In this document: positions 41,983-49,340 of the stretch, in pieces | Numbering within the stretch: position 1 is the first letter of the stretch | Layout of the letters: the number at the start of each line of letters is the position of its first letter | Assembly (NCBI GenBank): GCA_949298875.1 | Contig: CASFYI010000033.1 | Span: forward strand, 1 to 64,000 | From: an uncultured Methanomassiliicoccales archaeon | GTDB taxonomy: Archaea; Thermoplasmatota; Thermoplasmata; Methanomassiliicoccales; Methanomethylophilaceae | Length of the DNA: 64,000 bases | Direction: 5' to 3' | The notes under the pieces: generated by a model | Seen by the model: the letters and a program-made list of their open reading frames with translations, nothing else | What the model was told of the DNA's origin: nothing | Databases searched by the model: none | Position numbers and translations under genes: made by a program

Positions 41983-42422
41983 TTCTGCGCCGAGAAGTTC
42001 GCCCTGCCTGGCGCGTCCAGGGACTTGAAGATGGGCTTGAACACCTCTCCGGACGACATTCCGGCGGTCTTGTTCTTGCCGATGATCTCGGGCTCTTCCC
42101 AGTTCGTGATGATGACCTGATACTTCTGGCGGATGCCGTCGACGTCGATCAGAGGCGTCTCCTCGACCGTCCTGCCGAGTATGGCGAGCACGGCGTCGGC
42201 CATGGACTGGATCTCCTCGGGGGTGAGCTCCTGGGGGACCCTGATGAAGAATGTGTGCTCCTCGGTCGTCCCGTTGAGCAGATACAGGATCTCAGACCTG
42301 TCGAGGAGCTCCCTGAATCCCTTCTCCTTCTCGTCATCGGCGGATGCCAGCTCCCCGAGCCTCCTCTTGAAGGTGGCGGCGATGTCTATGTAGAGGGCGT
42401 CCTCGCCCAGAATCCTGAACAT
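41967..42422 (-). CDS. Hypothetical conserved-looking protein
   Basis: 151 residues from MFRILGEDALYIDIAATFKRRL. An alpha/beta soluble protein with YLLNGTTEEHTFFIRVPQELTPEEIQSMADAVLAILGRTVEE. No family recognised, no membrane segment. It is divergent from trpS, 91 nt between starts. An upstream in-frame ATG at 42485 would run into the trpS promoter and is not used. Confidence 0.6.
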   Translation of the reverse strand: MFRILGEDALYIDIAATFKRRLGELASADDEKEKGFRELLDRSEILYLLNGTTEEHTFFIRVPQELTPEEIQSMADAVLAILGRTVEETPLIDVDGIRQKYQVIITNWEEPEIIGKNKTAGMSSGEVFKPIFKSLDAPGRANFSAQNQFFL

Positions 42423-42513
42423 GCGTGGACATCCGCGTGCCGTAAAAATAGTCATCGCAGGGACCCAGCAAGGCTTAAGACGCATGCGCGCATGGCTCGG
42501 TTAGGTAATCGCA

Positions 42514-43635
42514 ATGGCCGAGGAGTTCAAGGTCACGCCCTGGGAGGTCACAGGGGACATAGACTACGACGAGCTGATGAGGCAGTTCGGGACGACCCCG
42601 ATCGACGACGCCCTCATAGCCAGGATGTCCCGCTACGGCGACGTCCACCCCATGCTCAGACGCGGGATATTCTACACCCACAGGGACATGGGCTGGCTCC
42701 TCGACGAGTACGACAAGGGCAACCGGTTCACGATCTACACCGGCAGGGGTCCGTCCGGCAACACCCACCTGGGGCACCTCATGCCCTGGATCTTCAACAA
42801 GTGGATGCAGGACACCTTCGGCTGCGACATGCTGTTCCAGATGACCGATGACGAGAAGTTCCTGTTCAAGGACCTCACCCTCGAGGAGACGGGCAGGATG
42901 GCGTACGAGAACGCCCTCGACTTCGTCGCCCTGGGCTTCGATCCCAAGAAGACCAGGATCATAGTGGACACCAAGAACGTCGGGAAGATGTACCCGATAG
43001 CGCTGAGGGTCGCGAAGAGGACCACGTTCTCCACGGCCAAGGCGGTATTCGGCTTCGACGCTTCCACGAACATCGGCTCCATCTTCTACACGACGATGCA
43101 GTCGGTGCCGGCGTTCCTCCCCTCGGAGGATGCCGGGAGGCCGGTCCCCGTCGTCATCCCCTGCGGGATAGACCAGGACCCGCACTTCAGGGTCACCAGG
43201 GACGCCGCACCGCATCTCGGATATCCGAAGCCCGCGCTGATCTTCTGCAAGATGTTCCCTGGGCTGAACGGCGGGGACAAGATGTCGTCCTCCGACGAGA
43301 ACGCGACCATATACACGACGGACACGCCGAAGGCGGTCAAGAAGAAGGTCGGGCGCGCGTTCACCGGCGGGAGGGTGTCCGTGGAGGAGCAGAGGAAGCT
43401 GGGAGGCAACCCCGAGGTCTGCGCGGTTTTCAAGTACAACTTCTACCTCTTCGAGCCGGACGATGCCAGGCTCAACGAGCTCGCCGACAAGTGCAGGAAG
43501 GGGGAGATCCTCTGCGGCGAGTGCAAGATGTGCCTCACCGAGAGGATCAACGTCTTCCTCGAGGGGCATCAGGAGCGCCGCGAGAAGGCGAAGGACATCG
43601 TCGGCGACATGACCTACGACGGATTCGAATGGTGA
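42514..43635 (+). CDS. trpS: Tryptophanyl-tRNA synthetase
   Basis: 373 residues, archaeal/eukaryal type. Class I signature TGRGPSGNTHLGHLMP (HIGH equivalent HLGH, about residues 80-95), IPCGIDQDPHFRVTRD for Trp binding, and GGDKMSSSDENATIYTTD with KMSSS. The N-terminal extension TPWEVTGDIDYDELMRQFGTTPI is typical of this type. pheS follows directly, so the two form an aminoacyl-tRNA synthetase operon. Confidence 0.97.
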   Translation: MAEEFKVTPWEVTGDIDYDELMRQFGTTPIDDALIARMSRYGDVHPMLRRGIFYTHRDMGWLLDEYDKGNRFTIYTGRGPSGNTHLGHLMPWIFNKWMQDTFGCDMLFQMTDDEKFLFKDLTLEETGRMAYENALDFVALGFDPKKTRIIVDTKNVGKMYPIALRVAKRTTFSTAKAVFGFDASTNIGSIFYTTMQSVPAFLPSEDAGRPVPVVIPCGIDQDPHFRVTRDAAPHLGYPKPALIFCKMFPGLNGGDKMSSSDENATIYTTDTPKAVKKKVGRAFTGGRVSVEEQRKLGGNPEVCAVFKYNFYLFEPDDARLNELADKCRKGEILCGECKMCLTERINVFLEGHQERREKAKDIVGDMTYDGFEW

Positions 43636-43640
43636 TTCAG

Positions 43641-45158
43641 ATGGACAAGGCACTGCTTGACGGACTCAGCCACAATGAGAAGAGGCTTCTGCTGGCACTC
43701 GACGAGAGAGGAGGGTCTGCGACCACCGCGGACCTGGTGTCCGGAGGCGCGTTCTCCGTCGAGGTGGAGGCCATGAGCGCCGCGTCCTGGCTCGAGTCCA
43801 AGGGTCTGGCCGCCATATCCGAGAGATCCGACAGGTTCTACGTCCTGGCCGATGGTTCGGCCGTATCGGTCGGCCTTCCGGAGAGGGTCGCCATCACAGT
43901 CATAGGGGACAACGGAGGCAGCATGCCCATGGCCGACATGGAGGCCGCCATGCCCGAGGGCATGGGGAGGATCGCCGTCGGCTGGCTCAAGAGGAAGGGT
44001 CTCGCAGACATCCGCGCCGAGGACGGCGTGAAGATGATGATCCTCACCCAGGCCGGGAGGGACATGCTGGGCTCGAGGATGCCCGACGAGGAGCTCCTCG
44101 CCAGGATGGCCGAGGCACCCGTGCCGGAGTCCGAGGCCGATCCCAAGGTCATCAAGGACCTCAAGGGCCGCCAGGGCATGATAGCCGAGAAGGTCGTCAC
44201 CGAGAGGTCCATAGTCCTCACGGACCTGGGCAGGGAGGTCGTGTCCTCCGGCATAGAGCTCAGGCCCCAGGTCACCGACATCACCGACCGCATGATCCAG
44301 AGCGGGGAGTGGAGGGAGGCCGACTTCAGGCCCTACGACATCCAGACCTTCGCCCCCACGGTCTATCCCGCCAAGAAGCACATGCTCTCACGCCTCGGGG
44401 CGCAGGTCCGCAGGCTGTTCACCGACATGGGATTCACCGAGATGAAGTCCGAGTACGTCCAGCCCGCGTTCTGGAACCTCGATGTGCTCTACACGCCTCA
44501 GGACCATCCCGCCAGGGATCTGCAGGACACATTCTATCTGGAGCACCCCTCGTCCATACACATCGACGACGAGCGCCTCGTCTCCATGGTCAAGGCCATC
44601 CACGAGGACGGCGGCGACACCGGATCCACCGGATGGGGAGGCACGTGGTCCCGCGAGAAGGCCGAGATGGCCCTGCTCCGTACGCACAGCACCGTGAGCA
44701 GCATCCGCTACATCGCGGAGCATCCCGACGCGCCCAGGAAGGCTTTCTCCATCTCCCGCATTTTCAGGAAGGAGTCCATCGACTCCACCCATCTGCCCGA
44801 GTTCACCCAGATCGAGGGCATCGTCATCGACGAGGACGCCGACTTCGACATGCTCATCTCGATGATACGCGAGTTCTACGCGAGGATGGGCTTCGACCAG
44901 ATACGCATCCGCCCCGCGTACTTCCCCTACACGGAGCCGTCCCTCGAGCTCGAGGTGTTCTTCAACGGCAAGTGGATGGAGCTCGGAGGCGCCGGCATCT
45001 TCAGGCCGGAGGTCGTCGCACCGTTCGGCGTCGACGCGCCCGTCCTGGCCTGGGGATTCGGCTTCGAGAGGCTGGCGATGCTCAAGTGGGGCATCACGGA
45101 CATCAGGGACCTGTACATCTCGGACATCGACCATCTCAGGTCGAACCCCTGTCTCTGA
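43641..45158 (+). CDS. pheS: Phenylalanyl-tRNA synthetase alpha subunit
   Basis: 505 residues, archaeal/eukaryal type. Residues 1-200 form tandem winged-helix domains; the class II core follows with FWNLDVLYTPQDHPARDLQDTFYL (motif 1 area), ISRIFRKESIDSTHLPEFTQIEG (motif 2) and GFGFERLAMLKWGI (motif 3). ATG 43641 is preceded by GGTGA; GTG 43632 would overlap the trpS stop as an alternative. pheT is not in the window. Its last 771 nt lie opposite an unbroken frame of the HTH-TPR gene. Confidence 0.96.
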   Translation: MDKALLDGLSHNEKRLLLALDERGGSATTADLVSGGAFSVEVEAMSAASWLESKGLAAISERSDRFYVLADGSAVSVGLPERVAITVIGDNGGSMPMADMEAAMPEGMGRIAVGWLKRKGLADIRAEDGVKMMILTQAGRDMLGSRMPDEELLARMAEAPVPESEADPKVIKDLKGRQGMIAEKVVTERSIVLTDLGREVVSSGIELRPQVTDITDRMIQSGEWREADFRPYDIQTFAPTVYPAKKHMLSRLGAQVRRLFTDMGFTEMKSEYVQPAFWNLDVLYTPQDHPARDLQDTFYLEHPSSIHIDDERLVSMVKAIHEDGGDTGSTGWGGTWSREKAEMALLRTHSTVSSIRYIAEHPDAPRKAFSISRIFRKESIDSTHLPEFTQIEGIVIDEDADFDMLISMIREFYARMGFDQIRIRPAYFPYTEPSLELEVFFNGKWMELGGAGIFRPEVVAPFGVDAPVLAWGFGFERLAMLKWGITDIRDLYISDIDHLRSNPCL

Positions 45159-46328
45159 TCGGTACCTGTGCAACGGGTCCTTGCGCCAGCACAGGGACGC
45201 CGCCTCGGAGGCCTCCGCCTCCGCAGTGGCCCCCAGGCATCTGAGGGCCTTCGCCTGCACCGACAGGATCTCGTCCAGACGGAACAGGCAGCCGGTCCTG
45301 CGCATCTCGCCCCTGCATCTGCGGAGATAGGTCAGGGCCTCCTCGTACCTCCCGTTGGCGACCATGCAGAGCCCGAGCGCGGCCGCCGTGTCCACATCGC
45401 CGACGTAGGCGTCCAGCGCCTCGTCGAGGGCGGATGCCGTCTCCCCCTCGGCCAGCATTATCTCCGAGCGCAGTGCGTCGCCGGAGGTCCCGAGGTCGTT
45501 GCGCGAGGATTCCAGCTGCGACATCGCGCTCCTGGTCTCCCCCAGGCGAAGGCTCATCCTGGCCGATGTGAGGCACAGCTCCGGGTCGGAGAACTCGTCC
45601 GCCAGCACCGATACGATGTCGCGGGTTTCCGGGTCGGGGAAGTCCATCAGCATGAACCTCTGGGAGGACGCCAGCCGCGCCGCCTCCCTCTTGCGGCCGG
45701 ACCTGTAGAGATGGTACAGCCTCTCCTTCGGATCGCACCTCCTGTCCATGCACCAGTCCGCTGCCGCGCTGTGCCAGCTCCTCAGGCTCTCGACGTCCGC
45801 CCTCTGCAGGTACCATCTGCGGGTCTCCGGTTTGATCGCCAGATATCCGCGGAAGTCGAACGGCACGAGCTGGGACGGCGGGGACCTGAAGTCCCGGCGG
45901 CTGACCGGCACGCGGAGGACAAGGAGGCATCCCAGCTCAGCCCTCTCCTCCGGAGGGAGCGACCAGAACGCGGAAGAGCTGCAGTAGTTGATGTTGTACG
46001 GTACGAGGAGGTCGTCCTCCGTGATCCCCTGGGCCTCCATCGTGCGTCTGAGCTCCTCGCAGGTCTCCCTGCCGAGAGGCGTGATGAAGTAGATCTTCCT
46101 CGCACCGCCGCGGTTCTGGCCGATGATGCGCGACTTCCCGGCGTAGATCTTCCCCTCCTGCTCCAGCCTGGCGGTTATGAGGGAGGCGTGCGACCTGGAG
46201 ATCCCCAGGGCCTCTGCCACGCCCGTCTGGGTCATCTCCCTGGGGGCATCGATCTCTATCGCCGGGGACACGTGCCTGTAGCGGTACAGGTGCAGGAGCG
46301 CGCGTTCGGCGAGCGTGAATTTGTTCAT
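44388..46328 (-). CDS. MarR-like winged-helix / TPR regulator with an open frame extending antisense into pheS
   Basis: The credible protein runs from ATG 46328 to about 45150 (roughly 390 residues). It has an N-terminal winged helix (about 1-100: MTQTGVAEALGISRSHASLITARLEQEGKIYAGKSRI) then helical repeats resembling TPRs (ARMSLRLGETRSAMSQLESS, GRYEEALTYLRRCRGEMRR). No stop codon occurs there; the frame goes on to TGA at 44388-44390, giving 646 residues, the last 257 antisense to pheS. The extension has no recognisable fold. Such HTH-TPR regulators are common in these archaea; the target is unknown. A palindromic TATA lies upstream. Confidence 0.65.
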   Translation of the reverse strand: MNKFTLAERALLHLYRYRHVSPAIEIDAPREMTQTGVAEALGISRSHASLITARLEQEGKIYAGKSRIIGQNRGGARKIYFITPLGRETCEELRRTMEAQGITEDDLLVPYNINYCSSSAFWSLPPEERAELGCLLVLRVPVSRRDFRSPPSQLVPFDFRGYLAIKPETRRWYLQRADVESLRSWHSAAADWCMDRRCDPKERLYHLYRSGRKREAARLASSQRFMLMDFPDPETRDIVSVLADEFSDPELCLTSARMSLRLGETRSAMSQLESSRNDLGTSGDALRSEIMLAEGETASALDEALDAYVGDVDTAAALGLCMVANGRYEEALTYLRRCRGEMRRTGCLFRLDEILSVQAKALRCLGATAEAEASEAASLCWRKDPLHRYRSETGVRPEMVDVRDVQVPDVRDAPLEHRQPLEAESPGQDGRVDAERCDDLRPEDAGASELHPLAVEEHLELEGRLRVGEVRGADAYLVEAHPRVELAYHRDEHVEVGVLVDDDALDLGELGQMGGVDGLLPENAGDGESLPGRVGMLRDVADAAHGAVRTEQGHLGLLAGPRASPSGGSGVAAVLVDGLDHGDEALVVDVYGRGVLQIECVLQIPGGMVLRRVEHIEVPERGLDVLGLHLGESHVGEQPADLRPEA

Positions 46329-46348
46329 GCACCGGACCCCTTCTCCCT

Positions 46349-46358
46349 GTTTATAAAC
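46349..46358. promoter_or_regulatory. Palindromic TATA element between the HTH-TPR gene and dtdA
   Basis: GTTTATAAAC, a perfect 10-bp palindrome that reads as a TATA box both ways. It is about 26 bp above the HTH-TPR ATG, predicting a leaderless mRNA, and about 85 bp above dtdA. Confidence 0.5.
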
Positions 46359-46437
46359 GGTCCAAATACATTCCACACCAGTAGAAATTAAGAGCTTAGA
46401 GGGGAAGCGCTTATACGGGGGCCGCCATCGGAGTCGC

Positions 46438-47445
46438 ATGTCCAGGCTCATCGTATGCAGCGAGGCGGATCTCCCGTCCGTCAACATGAGGGCTTCCCTC
46501 CTGTCCCAGGGCGGATGGGAGGACATGGGGTCCTCCGAGGGGGTGTCCTACATGCGCAGGGAGGACGACGTGATGATGAGCATAGCGGACATGCACATCA
46601 GGCACGAGGACCTGGATCTGGAGGCCGCGAGGTTCGGGGTGGATCCGGATTACGTGGTCGTCATGTCGAGGCATTCTTCCAAGAGCGGACGCCCGGCGCT
46701 AACCGCCCATCCGATCGGCAACTACCACGAGGCCGACTTCGGCGGGAGGGCGGAGACGCTGGTGAGATCGGCTCCGGCAGCGATGACCGATGCCGTCAGG
46801 AGGATCCACGCGCTGAACTCCGACCCGTCCGTCCAGACATGCTTCGAGGTCACGCACCACGGTCCGTGGCTTGGGAAGCCGACGTTCTACATCGAGATCG
46901 GAAGCGACGAGACCCACTGGGGGGACAAGCATCTCGCTGAGGTGCTGGCACATGTCATCGCCGATCTGGAGCCGCACGATGAGTACCGCAGCCTCGTGGG
47001 GATCGGAGGGGGACACTACGCTCCCAGGTTCACCGAGGCAGCCCTGTCCAGCAGGGTGAACTTCGGTCACATGATCCCGAACTACCAGCTAGAGGGCAGG
47101 GGCGACGAGGACATAGCCAGGATGATAGGGGACGCCTGCGAGGCGACGGCCACGGACTCGGTCTACATCCACCGCAAGTCCATGAAGGGGCCCGAGGAGC
47201 ATCGCATCGCGGACATAGCGGCGTCGCTGGGATACGAATGCGTGAAGTCGAAGGACTTCGAGCCCCTCCGATCTCAGTTGTGGGAATCCACGAAGGTCCC
47301 GTCGAACGGCTGTCCGAGGATGGCCTTCCTGAGCTCCTCGACGTTCCTGCCGTCAACCATCGAAATATCTATGCGGGACTCCCTGGCTATCTGCACCCCG
47401 AGGGGGTCGAAGACGCTGGACGCGGAGGCGTCGTGCTCCTTGTAG
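46438..47445 (+). CDS. dtdA: D-aminoacyl-tRNA deacylase, archaeal type, with antisense 3' extension
   Basis: Frame of 335 residues; the DtdA domain covers about residues 1-280. Marks are SRHSSKSGRPALTAHPIGNYHEADFGG, FEVTHHGPWLGKPTFYIEIGSDETHW, VGIGGGHYAPRFTE and SVYIHRKSM. It hydrolyses D-aminoacyl-tRNA. The usual end should be near SKDFEPLRSQL, but there is no stop there and the frame runs 172 nt antisense into pyrH until a TAG at 47443-47445. TAG is otherwise almost unused as a stop here. Confidence 0.85.
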   Translation: MSRLIVCSEADLPSVNMRASLLSQGGWEDMGSSEGVSYMRREDDVMMSIADMHIRHEDLDLEAARFGVDPDYVVVMSRHSSKSGRPALTAHPIGNYHEADFGGRAETLVRSAPAAMTDAVRRIHALNSDPSVQTCFEVTHHGPWLGKPTFYIEIGSDETHWGDKHLAEVLAHVIADLEPHDEYRSLVGIGGGHYAPRFTEAALSSRVNFGHMIPNYQLEGRGDEDIARMIGDACEATATDSVYIHRKSMKGPEEHRIADIAASLGYECVKSKDFEPLRSQLWESTKVPSNGCPRMAFLSSSTFLPSTIEISMRDSLAICTPRGSKTLDAEASCSL

Positions 47446-47957
47446 ACGAGCTCGCCGAGGCGCTCGATGGTCATCCTGGGTATCTTCTCCGCGTCGGGAT
47501 CCTTGCGGGGGTCTGCGGTGTACACGGCATCGACGGCAGTGGCGTTGACCACGCGGTCCGCCCCCATCTCGCGTGCGACCATCATGGCGACGGCGTCGGT
47601 GGTGTGGCCGGGTTCGGTGCCTCCCATGACGACTATCCTTCCCGGCTCGGAGGCCCTGGCGGTCTCCGCGGCGGTCTCCGGCACGCGCTCCGGCATGTCG
47701 CCGAGGGCCACCCCGAGGAGCTGGGCGTTGATCCTGGTGGCGGCGATGCCCATGATGTCGAGCTGATAGGTGTCCCCTCCGAGCTCGCGGCCGGTGGTCG
47801 CGTAGTAGCGGGCGGTGCGCCCTCCGCCGCACACGACTGCCAGCTGGACCTCGTCCTTGACGGATGAGAGCATGCCGGCCAGCCTGGAGATGTACTCGGA
47901 ATCGTTGTTACCGGGGATCAGGACCGATCCGCCGACGGAGACCACAACCTTGTCCAT
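47274..47957 (-). CDS. pyrH: UMP kinase
   Basis: 227 residues, archaeal amino-acid-kinase-family UMP kinase. VVVSVGGSVLIPG, AVVCGGGRTARYYA, GIAATRINAQLL, and NATAVDAVYTADPRKDPDAEKI are the family motifs. Makes UDP from UMP and ATP. Complete at both ends; its 3' end overlaps the dtdA frame. Divergent from prf1 with 140 bp between starts. Confidence 0.96.
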   Translation of the reverse strand: MDKVVVSVGGSVLIPGNNDSEYISRLAGMLSSVKDEVQLAVVCGGGRTARYYATTGRELGGDTYQLDIMGIAATRINAQLLGVALGDMPERVPETAAETARASEPGRIVVMGGTEPGHTTDAVAMMVAREMGADRVVNATAVDAVYTADPRKDPDAEKIPRMTIERLGELVYKEHDASASSVFDPLGVQIARESRIDISMVDGRNVEELRKAILGQPFDGTFVDSHN

Positions 47958-48097
47958 GGGATATACCGGTCCGCTATCCCCGACCCCGACTAATAACTTG
48001 CTGGTCCAGCGCGGTTTCGCGCGGATGCGCGCGTATTAAGGGAGCAAAGGTTAATAGGCTGACCCATTTGACACCAGAAACCCGAAGGGTGATTCCC

Positions 48098-49330
48098 ATG
48101 GCAGACAAGAACTCCGAGGACAGGGCGAAGTACGACTTCAAGAAGGACATGCAGGAGATCCAGAACTACAGGGGCAGGAGCACGGAGCTCATCTCCGTCT
48201 ACGTCCCCAAGACCAAGCAGATCTCCGACGTCATGGCCTACCTGAGGAACGAGCAGTCCCAGGCGTCCAACATCAAGTCCAAGACCACGATGAAGAACGT
48301 CCAGAGCGCGATCGATTCGATAGCCGCTCGACTCAAAACCTACAAGTCACCGCCGGAGAACGGCGTCGTCATCTTCTGCGGAGAGGTTCCCAGGGCGGGC
48401 GACCAGACCAAGATGGTCCAGTACGTCATCAACCCCCCGGAGCCGATCACGGCGTTCCTGTACAGGTGCGACTCCACCTTCTTCACCGAGCCGCTGGAGT
48501 CCATGCTCCTGGACAAGAAATGCTATGGTCTGATCACCATCGACAGGTCCGAGGCCACCCTGGGCATACTGTCGGGGAGCAGGATCCAGGTGCTGAAGCA
48601 CTTCGATTCGCTCGTCCCGAGCAAGCACCACCAGGGAGGTCAGTCGTCCGTCCGTTTCGAGAGGCTGATCGAGATCGCGGCCCACGAGTTCTTCAAGAAG
48701 GTGGCCGACAACGCGACCGAGGTCTTCCTCAACCGCCCGGAGCTCCTGGGCATCCTGATAGGCGGGCCCGGCGCGACGAAGGAGTTCTTCGTCAAGGAAG
48801 AGTACCTCCACCACGAGCTGAGGAAGAAGGTCGTCAGCCCGCTGGTCGATACCGGTTACACGGACGAATCCGGCCTGAGGGAGCTGGTCCAGAATGCGCA
48901 GGGGATCATCACGGACATGCAGCTCACCCAGGAGAAGGTGTACATGCAGAGGCTCTTCACCGAGATCCGCAAGGCGGACGGGGGCCTCTCGTGCTACGGA
49001 GAGGACGAGGTCCGCAGCGCCCTGGACATGGGCGCGGTGGACATGCTCCTCCTGTCGGATTCCCTCAAGAAGCGCAGGATCACCCTCGAGTGCCCCAACG
49101 GGCACATCCACGAGAAGACGGTGGCCGACGCGGACCAGAAGTTCCAGTGCCCCGAGTGCGGGCAGTCCGCCACCGTCACGAAGGACGAGGACCTGATCGA
49201 CGACTTCTTCAACAGGGCGGATGCGTACAACACCCGCCTGCAGCTGATCTCGGGCGATTCCGAGGAGGGGGACATGCTCCTGAAGGCGTTCGGAGGCGTG
49301 GCAGCCCTTCTGAGGTACAGGCCCAACTGA
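48098..49330 (+). CDS. prf1: Peptide chain release factor aRF1
   Basis: 410 residues. The N domain has NIKS (residues 58-61) and YRCDSTF (about 124-130), the stop-codon reading motifs; the M domain has HHQGGQSSVRF with the catalytic GGQ (about 179-181). The C domain includes a zinc-ribbon-like LECPNGHI...CPECGQ. Both stop-reading motifs are canonical, so nothing in this protein excludes UAG recognition. Start ATG 48098. argS follows 13 nt after the stop. Confidence 0.97.
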   Translation: MADKNSEDRAKYDFKKDMQEIQNYRGRSTELISVYVPKTKQISDVMAYLRNEQSQASNIKSKTTMKNVQSAIDSIAARLKTYKSPPENGVVIFCGEVPRAGDQTKMVQYVINPPEPITAFLYRCDSTFFTEPLESMLLDKKCYGLITIDRSEATLGILSGSRIQVLKHFDSLVPSKHHQGGQSSVRFERLIEIAAHEFFKKVADNATEVFLNRPELLGILIGGPGATKEFFVKEEYLHHELRKKVVSPLVDTGYTDESGLRELVQNAQGIITDMQLTQEKVYMQRLFTEIRKADGGLSCYGEDEVRSALDMGAVDMLLLSDSLKKRRITLECPNGHIHEKTVADADQKFQCPECGQSATVTKDEDLIDDFFNRADAYNTRLQLISGDSEEGDMLLKAFGGVAALLRYRPN

Positions 49331-49340
49331 GGTGTTCACA

